This document shows, piece after piece, positions 57,156 to 64,000 of a stretch of 64,000 nucleotides of DNA. The position numbers and the translations under genes are program-made. The DNA comes from Flavobacterium cauense R2A-7 (GTDB taxonomy: Bacteria > Bacteroidota > Bacteroidia > Flavobacteriales > Flavobacteriaceae). The stretch is taken from NCBI RefSeq assembly GCF_000498475.1, contig NZ_AVBI01000010.1, positions 1-64,000 of the forward strand, read 5' to 3'. Under the pieces are notes generated by a model. The model was not told the origin of the DNA. It worked only from the letters and a program-made list of their open reading frames with translations, and ran no database searches. How positions within the stretch are numbered: the first letter of the stretch is position 1; each line of letters starts with the position of its first letter.

Positions 57156-57716
57156 TTACTGCCCGATAACTACTTTAGGGAAACGAATGATTTTGTCTCC
57201 CAGTTTGTATCCTTTTTCCACAACATCTACCACTTTCCCTTTCATATCATCTCCGGCAGGAATTTGAGTGATTGCTTCGGCAAAATCAGCATTAAAAGCA
57301 TCTCCAGCCTTCACTTCCACTTCTTCCAACCCTTTTGAAACCAGCGTTGATTTTAATTTTTCGTAAATCAATTCGACACCTTTCAGAAGGTTTTCATCTT
57401 CGGTTTTTGAAATCTGAATCATTGCACGGTCAAAGTCGTCCATTACCGGCAACATCGACTGTAAAACTTCCTGTCCGGCCGTTTTGAACAAATCCATACG
57501 CTCTTTTGCAGTACGTTTTTTATAATTTTCAAATTCGGCGAACAAACGCAGGAACTTGTCTTTTTCTTTTGCTAAATCTTCTTCAAGCTGCTCTTCGGCA
57601 CTTAAAACAGGATTTGCAATTTCCTGATTTTCTGAAACATTTTCATTGTGTAACTGTTCATTCTCGATGTTTTCAGTACTTTCCTGGCTCATATTTTTAA
57701 ATATTTTTTTGAACAT
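57156..57716 (-). CDS. grpE: Nucleotide exchange factor GrpE
   Basis: A 186-residue heat-shock factor that releases ADP from DnaK. A long helix (about residues 40-100; EEQLEEDLAKEKDKFLRLFA) and the C-terminal beta domain (VEVKAGDAFNADFAEAITQI, GDKIIRFPKVVIGQ) are typical. An alternative ATG is eight codons inside (57692). A TACATTTG -7 element at 57744-57751 and a TTG at 57774-57776 on the minus strand lie just upstream, making a heat-shock-operon promoter for grpE-dnaJ. Confidence 0.93.
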   Translation of the reverse strand: MFKKIFKNMSQESTENIENEQLHNENVSENQEIANPVLSAEEQLEEDLAKEKDKFLRLFAEFENYKKRTAKERMDLFKTAGQEVLQSMLPVMDDFDRAMIQISKTEDENLLKGVELIYEKLKSTLVSKGLEEVEVKAGDAFNADFAEAITQIPAGDDMKGKVVDVVEKGYKLGDKIIRFPKVVIGQ

Positions 57717-57743
57717 TATTTTCTTGTATCGCTATTTGGATTG

Positions 57744-57776
57744 CAAATGTATTGCCAAAGGTGTAAAAAATGTCAA
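57744..57776 (-). promoter_or_regulatory. Promoter of the grpE-dnaJ operon
   Basis: On the minus strand TTG (57776-57774) is followed after 22 bases by TACATTTG (57751-57744), fitting the Bacteroidetes -33/-7 pattern. The expected start of transcription gives a short leader before grpE. Confidence 0.6.
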
Positions 57777-57900
57777 TTTGTCATTTGTTTTTTTTAATTA
57801 AAAATTGGAAAGCCGGATTATCTTGGCTAACTTTAATATAATTTTAAGAAGTTTTTGTTTACGATTAAATAGATTTGTCTAACACCTAAAAATAACCTCG

Positions 57901-58566
57901 ATGAAAAAAATTGTTTTAAGCCTATTGGTTGTTACTGCTTTATTAAGTGTTTCGTGTAAAAAAAGCAGTACAAGTGAATCGGATTCAAAAGAGCCTACGG
58001 AAGCAGCGGCTTCTGCGGAAGGCACAAAATATGTGGCCAATACAACGGAATCTGTAATTAATTGGTCGGGATCGAAGCCGGCAGGAAAACATTCGGGCAC
58101 CATTAATTTAAAAGACGGGGAAATCACCGTTAAAGACAATAAGGTTGTTTCTGGGAAATTTACAATTAACATGAATACCATTACGGTTACCGATTTAAAA
58201 GCAGACGACGGAAAAGAAGATTTGGAAGCGCATTTAAAAGGAACCGGCGATAAAGAAGGACAAGATCACTTCTTTAATGTAAAGAAATACCCAACAGGCT
58301 TTTTTGCCATTACGAGCATCGAGGAAAAAGACGGAAAAACAATTGTTTTTGGAAATCTATCCCTGAAAAATGTAACCAAATCGGTTAATTTCCCTGCTAA
58401 TATCACCGTTACAGATAAAGAAGTTACTATTGACAGTGACACTTTGGTATTAAACAGAACCTATTGGAATATTAATTATGCGTCGAAATCTCTTTTTGAC
58501 AATTTGAAAGATAAATTTATCAATGACGAAATCGAAATTAAAGTCAGCGTTAAAGCAACAAAATAA
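57901..58566 (+). CDS. YceI-family lipoprotein
   Basis: A 221-residue lipoprotein (LLVVTALLSVSCKK, Cys at residue 19) followed by an acidic linker and a YceI domain: SVINWSGSKPAGKHSGTINL, then KVVSGKFTINMNTIT, and the end of the barrel IEIKVSVKA. YceI domains are lipocalin-like and bind polyisoprenoids or fatty compounds in the periplasm. It is a single gene with a terminator at its end, divergent from the grpE operon. Confidence 0.88.
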   Translation: MKKIVLSLLVVTALLSVSCKKSSTSESDSKEPTEAAASAEGTKYVANTTESVINWSGSKPAGKHSGTINLKDGEITVKDNKVVSGKFTINMNTITVTDLKADDGKEDLEAHLKGTGDKEGQDHFFNVKKYPTGFFAITSIEEKDGKTIVFGNLSLKNVTKSVNFPANITVTDKEVTIDSDTLVLNRTYWNINYASKSLFDNLKDKFINDEIEIKVSVKATK

Positions 58567-58593
58567 TTATTAATTCATCTTTACTTAATAACT

Positions 58594-58627
58594 AAAAAAG
58601 CATTCGTCGTGGCGAATGCTTTTTTTA
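58594..58627. terminator. Bidirectional terminator
   Basis: AAAGCATTCGTC-GTGGCGAATGCTTT with A/T runs between the convergent yceI-like and TIGR01777 genes. Confidence 0.88.
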
Positions 58628-58630
58628 TGC

Positions 58631-59536
58631 TCATACCAATAAATTATCGAGTGCCTTGTCGAGGATTTTATACTTGAACTGAAAGCCGTTGTCCAATACT
58701 TTTTTAGCATTTACATTCTGACTTTCAAACAACAGAATATGCATTTCCCCTAAAAGTAATTTCATCAGGAATTGCGGAACATTGGGCAGAATAATGTCTT
58801 TATCCAATACATCGGCTATACCTTTTGTCAATTCCGAATTTGTTACCGGATGTGGCGCAACCGCATTAAACACCCCATTCCAATTGTTCTGAATCGCAAA
58901 CAGAAACATCGCTACTAAATCGTGAATATGTATCCAGGACTGCATTTGTTTTCCGGTTCCGAAAGCGGCTCCCATACCTGATTGTATCGGTTTTACCATT
59001 TGAGGCAAGGCACCGCCATCCTTAGCGAGTACTAATCCGATACGAAGTTTACAAACCGTGATATCCAATCGTTTGAATTTTTCCAGAGCGTATTCCCATT
59101 TTTCGGAAACGGTTCCTAAGAAAGTCGGACTTATTTCATTTTCATCCTCAGAATAGACTTTCGTGAGACTGCTTGGGTAAATACCAATAGCAGAGGCCGA
59201 AACAATTTGTTTAACCTGATTGGGGTTGTTCTTTAAAGCATTGAACAGAAGATTGGTGGTTAGAATTCGGCTTTCGATGATTTCCTGTTTATAGGAATTG
59301 GTCCACCGTTTGGCTATCGAAGCACCCGCAAGATGGATAATGGCATCTACGCCAAGAAGGCAATTTTCATCGATGGTGCCTTTTTGGGGATTCCATAAAA
59401 AACCGTGATAATTCGGTTCGCTTTCAATTTTCTTTGCAGAAGTGGTTAAATAATGAATTGTAATTCCGTTTTGCAAAAGCAACGAAACCAGCTCTTTCCC
59501 TATCAACCCGGTTGCTCCTGTAACTAAAACTTTCAT
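58631..59536 (-). CDS. TIGR01777-family NAD-dependent epimerase/dehydratase
   Basis: A 301-residue extended short-chain dehydrogenase. KVLVTGATGLIGKELVSLL holds the NAD(P)-binding glycine motif. VDAIIHLAGASIAKRWT is the family signature. VSASAIGIYPSS replaces the common Y-x3-K active site region. The C-terminal LPNVPQFLMKLLLGEM is typical for TIGR01777 proteins. The substrate is unknown; members are often near cell-wall or lipid genes. Confidence 0.88.
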   Translation of the reverse strand: MKVLVTGATGLIGKELVSLLLQNGITIHYLTTSAKKIESEPNYHGFLWNPQKGTIDENCLLGVDAIIHLAGASIAKRWTNSYKQEIIESRILTTNLLFNALKNNPNQVKQIVSASAIGIYPSSLTKVYSEDENEISPTFLGTVSEKWEYALEKFKRLDITVCKLRIGLVLAKDGGALPQMVKPIQSGMGAAFGTGKQMQSWIHIHDLVAMFLFAIQNNWNGVFNAVAPHPVTNSELTKGIADVLDKDIILPNVPQFLMKLLLGEMHILLFESQNVNAKKVLDNGFQFKYKILDKALDNLLV

Positions 59537-59616
59537 ATTCAGCTTTTTATTACAAATTTAAAGAGCATAAGGCAAAAATAAATGTTAATTAAGGTAGGTT
59601 TAACTTTTATGCAGAA

Positions 59617-60069
59617 TTACTTTACTTTAATACTCCATTCAAAATCCATTTCCGACACCTGATCGCCTTTTTCGTCGGTCCCGATGGATTTCATCCAGAA
59701 CGTTTGTCCTTCGCCGGAAACTATGGCACGCTGAATGGCTTCCTCAATTAAATGACCGTCTTTGCATACAAAAGTAATGCGTCCTCTGGCTTTTTTGGTG
59801 AAGTTCCCTTTATTGTTAGCCACCAGCATGGATATTTTTTTTCCGCTTTTTTTGATCTGGTACATTACTAAAGCACCGGTTGTAAGTTCGGCCGCCATTG
59901 CCTGTACCGCAAAATACATCGAATCAAACGGATTTTGATTGAACCAACGGTGCTTTACAGTAACCACACATTCTAATGGTGAAATCTGTTTTACCCGCAC
60001 CCCGCTCCAAAAAGCAGACGGCAATTTAAAAAATAAAAAAGTATTCAGTTTTGACGGTGTAAACTCCAT
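59617..60069 (-). CDS. DUF4442 hotdog-fold protein
   Basis: About 150 residues from the ATG at 60069 (MEFTPSKLNTFLFFKLPSAF); the frame is open 14 codons further. It matches DUF4442, a hotdog thioesterase-like family: WSGVRVKQISPLECVV, FNQNPFDSMYFAVQAMAAEL (the helix that lies across the sheet) and KARGRITFVCKDG. Members may act on acyl-CoA or acyl-carrier-protein esters, without a proven substrate. Confidence 0.78.
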   Translation of the reverse strand: MEFTPSKLNTFLFFKLPSAFWSGVRVKQISPLECVVTVKHRWFNQNPFDSMYFAVQAMAAELTTGALVMYQIKKSGKKISMLVANNKGNFTKKARGRITFVCKDGHLIEEAIQRAIVSGEGQTFWMKSIGTDEKGDQVSEMDFEWSIKVK

Positions 60070-60129
60070 AACGCTATATTTTAGGCTAATGTACAAAAAA
60101 ATACTATGCATTCATACAAAATTACATAC

Positions 60130-60226
60130 GTTAAAAAAATGTTAATTTACAGTACTTTGTATTGCAAGGTATCTTCTTTTAGCCTTATCTTTGTATAAGA
60201 AATTAATAGTCTATCAATAGTATTAT
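60130..60226 (+). repeat. Promoter/operator block, copy 1
   Basis: This 97-bp block is nearly identical to 60744-60840. It holds the 19-bp imperfect palindrome TACTTTGTATTGCAAGGTA (60153-60171) and the -7 element TATCTTTG (60186-60193), with TTG suitably placed upstream. It lies just before the secreted protein gene at 60241. Confidence 0.8.
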
Positions 60227-60240
60227 AAAAAATAAACATC

Positions 60241-60708
60241 ATGAAAAAGTCAATCATTTATTCAGGTATCGCTTTATTAACTTTTACAAATGTTATTACA
60301 GCATTGGCACAACAATCCTTTCTTAAAGATGAAGGTTTAACACAAACGGTAGCAGCGAACAAACTTGTTAGCAGCAACAAACATAATAGCAATCCGTTTG
60401 AAAAAAGAAACGGAAACGATAACGAAACACCGGCAACCAGTAATGAAGAAACCATTTTGGTTCCAGTGTATGAAAAAACCATAGAAGAAATTATTGCTGA
60501 GAACAATCGGATTATTGAGAGCAATCTTTCAACTGAAGAATATCGTGAAGAGACAACTACTGAAGACTTCCCTATCATCATTACCGCAGAAGAAAGTCCG
60601 GTTAACTATGAAAAAGTAATGGAAGAAAGAATACTGCAGGACAATCAAATCATTGAAAGTCAGCTTTCAAATGCCGTTACACCTATTGATCCGAGAAAAT
60701 CAAATTAA
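60241..60708 (+). CDS. Secreted acidic protein with internal repeat
   Basis: A 155-residue exported protein (signal MKKSIIYSGIALLTFTNVIT, then ALAQQ) with no known family. Two units of about 35 residues repeat: VYEKTIEEIIAENNRIIESN, then LSTEE, against VNYEKVMEERILQDNQIIES, then QLSN. They probably form paired helices. It has its own copy of the PadR-type promoter block and so belongs to the stress regulon of the next operon. The other halves are low complexity and acidic. Confidence 0.75.
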   Translation: MKKSIIYSGIALLTFTNVITALAQQSFLKDEGLTQTVAANKLVSSNKHNSNPFEKRNGNDNETPATSNEETILVPVYEKTIEEIIAENNRIIESNLSTEEYREETTTEDFPIIITAEESPVNYEKVMEERILQDNQIIESQLSNAVTPIDPRKSN

Positions 60709-60743
60709 TTATAAATTTCATTAAAAGAAGATAAATTGCTATT

Positions 60744-60840
60744 GTTAAAAAAATGTTAATTATTAGTACTTTGTATTGCAAGGTATCTTCTTTTAGCCTT
60801 ATCTTTGTATAAGAAATTAATAGCCTAACTATAGTATTAT
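60744..60840 (+). repeat. Promoter/operator block, copy 2
   Basis: Second copy of the 97-bp block. The palindrome is at 60767-60785 and TATCTTTG at 60800-60807, at the same distance as in copy 1. It precedes the DUF4870 gene by about 70 bases. Confidence 0.8.
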
Positions 60841-60908
60841 TAAAATCAGAGTTTCAATCATCATCAAAAAATCATCATCCGATTAAAATCGGGACAAAAA
60901 CAAAAACC

Positions 60909-61361
60909 ATGACAACAGTAACCGAAAAAAACACAGGAACCGTATTGCATCTAAGTGCTTTAACGCAGTATTTCATTCCGCTGGGAAACTATTTCTTTCC
61001 TATTTTAATTTGGGCATTCCGCAAAGACAAATCGCAATTTGTGGATTACACCGGAAAACAAGCGTTGAATTTTCAATTGAGCATGTTATTGTATTCCTTA
61101 TTGTTGGCCGTGATTGCCATACCGACGTTGCTTTATTCAATATTCAGTAATGTAACATTTCATCAGTTTGAGCAAGGCGATTTTCAATTGGAGCAATTAA
61201 CCGCCGGAAACATCACCGGAATTGCAACGGTAGCTTTAACAGCAGTATTTCTGTTCATCGCTTTAAAGATAGCCGAGTTCTTTCTCATCATCTACGCTGC
61301 CGTTAAAACCAGTAACGGAGAACAATATCGATTCCCGATGAGTATCTCCTTTTTAAAATAA
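60909..61361 (+). CDS. DUF4870 membrane protein
   Basis: A 150-residue protein with hydrophobic segments at about residues 25-43, 60-83 and 100-138. GNYFFPILIWAFRKDKSQFV then DYTGKQALNFQLS is the DUF4870 signature. Such proteins (Tic20-like) are common in Bacteroidetes operons with PadR and PspC. It is the first gene of the operon. Upstream are an ATCATC-repeat leader and a CCGATT/AATCGG hairpin (60879-60892). Confidence 0.85.
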   Translation: MTTVTEKNTGTVLHLSALTQYFIPLGNYFFPILIWAFRKDKSQFVDYTGKQALNFQLSMLLYSLLLAVIAIPTLLYSIFSNVTFHQFEQGDFQLEQLTAGNITGIATVALTAVFLFIALKIAEFFLIIYAAVKTSNGEQYRFPMSISFLK

Positions 61362-61498
61362 AATCATCATCATCACCGAGGTGTTGAAGCACAACGGAAA
61401 AAATCATCATCAATCATCACCCGAGGCGCAGCCGAACTGTTTGGAGCGTAGCGGAAAAAATCAAAAAATGAACAGTTTAACCACAAAAAAGAGAATCT

Positions 61499-61828
61499 AT
61501 GAACATTGAGAACACCAAAGCTCAGATGCGTAAAGGGGTTTTAGAGTTCTGTATCTTATCTGTATTAAAAGAAAAAGATGCCTATACTTCCGAAATCTTA
61601 GACACACTGAAAAACGCCAAACTATTAGTAGTTGAAGGAACCGTGTATCCGCTGCTGACACGATTAAAAAACGACGGATTACTCAACTATCGTTGGGAGG
61701 AATCCACTTCGGGACCGCCGAGAAAATATTACGGTTTAACCGATGAAGGACACGAATTTTTAAAAGAATTAAATGGCACCTGGAACGAATTAGCCGGAGC
61801 CGTAAACACAATAACCAGCCAAAACTAA
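61499..61828 (+). CDS. PadR-family transcription regulator
   Basis: A 109-residue winged-helix repressor. The PadR signature runs from GVLEFCILSVLKEKDAYTSE, through the wing LLTRLKNDGLLNYRWEEST, to the C-terminal GPPRKYYGLTDEGHEFL. It is shorter than classic PadR, lacking much of the C-terminal dimerisation helices. It is the likely reader of the 19-bp palindromes at 60153 and 60767. The PspC gene starts five bases after the stop. Confidence 0.9.
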   Translation: MNIENTKAQMRKGVLEFCILSVLKEKDAYTSEILDTLKNAKLLVVEGTVYPLLTRLKNDGLLNYRWEESTSGPPRKYYGLTDEGHEFLKELNGTWNELAGAVNTITSQN

Positions 61829-61833
61829 GAGTC

Positions 61834-63558
61834 ATGAACAAAACAGTAAGTATAAATTTAGGAGGTTTTTCTTTTCATATTGACGAAGACGCCTATCAAA
61901 AATTAAGTCGCTATTTTGATGCTATAAAACGTTCCCTTTCCCCAGACGGAAGAGACGAAATCATGAACGACATCGAGAGCAGAGTTGCTGAACTTTTATC
62001 AGAAAAACTCTCAAACGAAAAACAAGTGGTTGCACTTGCAGAAATTGATGCAGTAATTGCTGTTATGGGACAACCGGAAGATTACCGTATCGAAGACGAA
62101 ACAACGCAAACTACTTATACCACTTACAATCCGTCAGGTTCAAAAAAATTGTACCGTGACAAAGAAAAAGGAATGCTTGGTGGGGTTTTGGCAGGTCTTG
62201 GACACTATTTTGGCGTAGATCCGCTTTGGTTGCGTATCATTATGGTAATCTTACTTTTCAGTTGGGGAATCGGGTTTATTCCTTACATTATCCTTTGGAT
62301 TTTAGTACCGGAAGCCAAAACCACTTCTGAAAAACTGGAAATGACCGGACAACCCATTACCATTTCAAATATCGAGAAAAAAGTAAAGGAAGGCTTTGGC
62401 GAAATCTCTGACACAATCAACAATATCGATCATAAAAAAATTGCTGACGGTGCCAAAGACGGAGCCCAAAAAGTAGCCTCTTCCATAGAAGATGTATTCA
62501 TGACCATTTTTAAAGCCATCGCAAAAGTAATCGGGGTTTTCATCGTAATCTTTTCAGCTATGAGTTTGCTGGGAATTATCGTTGCGTCCTTAATGATGCT
62601 GTTCTCAGCCGCATTACCGGAATTACCTTGGGCACACGAAATTAACGGCGGAAATTTATCAGAAATCCCGTTATGGCTTATCGGAATATTGATGCTTTTC
62701 ACAATCGGAATTCCATTATTCTTTTTATTCCTTTTAGGACTGAAAATTTTAATGCCGAATTTAAAATCAATCGGCAGTTTCGGAAAAATGACGTTACTTG
62801 GTCTTTGGATTATTGCGGTAATCAGTTCTATTTACTTCGGCGTTCGTCAGGCAACCGAATCTGGTTTTGACGGAAAAGTGGTTAAAAAAGAGCAATTATT
62901 GATTAAACCAACAGATACGTTAAACATCAAATTCCGTTTCAACGATTATTTCTCAAAAACGGCAAAAGGAAATACCGATTTCCGATTCACACAGGATTCA
63001 ACACAAAATGAAGTGATCTATTCGAACAATATCGAATTACACATCCTGAAAACTACGGAAGCACCTTACATTCAGATTGAAAGAACGGCGGAAGGAAAAT
63101 CGTTATCCGAAGCAAGAAAACGTGCAGAAAAAATCAGATATAACTTTGAAATTCAAGGAAATACATTAATTTTAGATAATTATTTGCTAACCGAAATCGA
63201 AAACAAATACCGCAACCAAAAAGTTAAAGTTTTTGTTTACATTCCTGAAGGCACTGTAGTTCATCCGGATGAAAATGCTGGAGAATATATTGAAAACGAT
63301 TATTCTAACTACTATTTTGGTCATGACGACGAAAGCCGTTACTACCGATTGGAAAAAGAAGAATTAAAATGTCTGAACTGTCCGGAAGAAGAGGAAGAAT
63401 ACAACGAAGAAGAAATCGACAGTACGGGAACTAAAACCACAACGGTTACCATAAACGAAAATGGTTTGCAAATCAAAGAAAGAGAAAAAGTAACCAACAA
63501 AACAGTTGAAGGTGTAGAGGTAAGAAACGACAAAGTAATTATCACTACAAAAAACTAA
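61834..63558 (+). CDS. PspC-domain membrane protein
   Basis: A 574-residue protein. An N-terminal cytoplasmic region (residues 1-105, LGGFSFHIDEDAYQKLSRYF) precedes a PspC domain (KLYRDKEKGMLGGVLAGLGH, then YFGVDPLWLRIIMVILLFSW). Three further hydrophobic segments lie at about 228-260, 277-307 and 318-336. The C-terminal 235 residues are beta-rich and then acidic (CLNCPEEEEEYNEEE). The design is that of Bacteroidetes PspC proteins, which seem to sense envelope stress. It follows PadR by five bases. Confidence 0.9.
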   Translation: MNKTVSINLGGFSFHIDEDAYQKLSRYFDAIKRSLSPDGRDEIMNDIESRVAELLSEKLSNEKQVVALAEIDAVIAVMGQPEDYRIEDETTQTTYTTYNPSGSKKLYRDKEKGMLGGVLAGLGHYFGVDPLWLRIIMVILLFSWGIGFIPYIILWILVPEAKTTSEKLEMTGQPITISNIEKKVKEGFGEISDTINNIDHKKIADGAKDGAQKVASSIEDVFMTIFKAIAKVIGVFIVIFSAMSLLGIIVASLMMLFSAALPELPWAHEINGGNLSEIPLWLIGILMLFTIGIPLFFLFLLGLKILMPNLKSIGSFGKMTLLGLWIIAVISSIYFGVRQATESGFDGKVVKKEQLLIKPTDTLNIKFRFNDYFSKTAKGNTDFRFTQDSTQNEVIYSNNIELHILKTTEAPYIQIERTAEGKSLSEARKRAEKIRYNFEIQGNTLILDNYLLTEIENKYRNQKVKVFVYIPEGTVVHPDENAGEYIENDYSNYYFGHDDESRYYRLEKEELKCLNCPEEEEEYNEEEIDSTGTKTTTVTINENGLQIKEREKVTNKTVEGVEVRNDKVIITTKN

Positions 63559-63625
63559 AAGCAAAATCATCAATCATCAATCAAAATAAAATCACCCGAC
63601 AATTGTCGGAACAAAAACCAACACT

Positions 63626-64000
63626 ATGATAAAAGTAGTCATTCACCTCACAAAAATAGTAATCGCAACTGTTGTTGCCTTACTGTTTGCCTCCTGCAAC
63701 ATGAACATCGGTTCGCTCAAAAAAGTAGAAGGAAACGGCAATGTTGTAACTAAAAACCGAAACCTGTCGGCAGATTTCACATCCGTCAAAGCCAGCAACG
63801 GTTTGGAAGTTGTTTTGGAACAGGGAACCAATACTGAAGTTAAAGTGGAAGCCGATGACAACCTGCAGGAACACATCAAAACCGAAGTTTCCGACGGGGA
63901 ATTAAAAATTTATTCCGATGTGAATATCCGTAATGCGAAAGCTAAAAAAATATTCGTTCGGTTGGCCCGCTTAAATTCATTGGAAACCTCAAGCGGTTCA
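63626..64000 (+). CDS. DUF2807 (head GIN domain) lipoprotein, cut by window edge
   Basis: The first 125 residues of a lipoprotein: signal VIATVVALLFASC (Cys at residue 24), then the DUF2807 start VEGNGNVVTKNRNLSADFTS and VKASNGLEVVLEQGTNTEVK. DUF2807 is a right-handed beta-helix-like domain found in PspC-linked operons. The ATG at 63626 follows a CCGACAATTGTCGG hairpin and an AACAAAAACC leader, as in front of the DUF4870 gene. The rest lies beyond the window. Confidence 0.85.
   Translation, partial: MIKVVIHLTKIVIATVVALLFASCNMNIGSLKKVEGNGNVVTKNRNLSADFTSVKASNGLEVVLEQGTNTEVKVEADDNLQEHIKTEVSDGELKIYSDVNIRNAKAKKIFVRLARLNSLETSSGS

Noticed and set aside
61469..61510. A 13-codon leader peptide overlapping the PadR start
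   Set aside because: ATG and stop exist, but such short frames arise by chance and no run of rare or special codons is present.

Overview
The window reads as chromosome of a flavobacterium-like Bacteroidetes (Flavobacteriia). The DNA is A/T-rich. Many genes are preceded by the Bacteroidetes -7 promoter element TAnnTTTG. The core gene set is typical of the group: type III glutamine synthetase, fused isobutyryl-CoA mutase IcmF, PadR/PspC/DUF4870/DUF2807 stress operon, DUF4494, DUF3810, DUF4197, KatG, GrpE/DnaJ and PrfA. No rRNA, tRNA or CRISPR was seen.

Region 1 (1 to about 8.2 kb) is accessory DNA. It is a head-to-tail array of at least seven gene cassettes, all on the + strand, separated by 124-159 bp structured repeats that resemble integron attC sites. 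Each cassette begins with GTT plus 7 cassette-specific bases and ends with their reverse complement plus AAC. Position 11 of this terminal repeat is always an A opposite C, and 4-5 more paired bases follow. The arms match within a cassette but differ between neighbours, which is the signature of units that moved as circles or folded single strands. Most spacers also carry a TATATTTG promoter for the next cassette. Cargo: a small exported protein, a GIY-YIG nuclease-like protein, a DUF262 plus HEPN pair (probable defence or toxin module), a membrane protein, an unknown protein, a DUF389 membrane protein, and an unknown protein next to an IS30-family element that destroyed one junction. No integrase is visible; the array runs off the left edge.

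Region 2 (8.2-14.5 kb) holds a LytS-like sensor kinase and LytTR response regulator operon and a secreted beta-lactamase-fold serine hydrolase. Nearly identical putative LytTR operators lie in front of the kinase and the hydrolase. Three orphan genes follow, in worn-out relics of the same cassette repeats.

Region 3 (14.5-36.5 kb) is mostly housekeeping: methyltransferase, PurM-like protein, two double-OmpA-domain proteins, glutamine synthetase, uracil-DNA-glycosylase-like protein, IcmF, DUF4494, an erythromycin-esterase-like lipoprotein, KatG, DUF4197, an MFS exporter, a BtuF-like metal-chelate binding protein, DoxX and PyrF.

Region 4 (36.5-45.7 kb) has an AraC/receiver/CHASE3-kinase signalling operon, small envelope proteins, PrfA and a pair of unknown exported proteins. 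Region 5 (45.7-60.1 kb) has PepD, a 2Fe-2S protein, DUF3810, NDH-2, an ECF sigma factor with a probable membrane partner, a one-domain DEAD-box relative, an NtrC-type regulator lacking HTH and GAFTGA, an ABC exporter, DnaJ/GrpE, YceI, a TIGR01777 epimerase and DUF4442. Region 6 (60.1 kb to the end) is a PadR-PspC envelope-stress locus. A 97-bp promoter/operator block occurs twice there, in front of a secreted repeat protein and of the DUF4870-PadR-PspC-DUF2807 operon.
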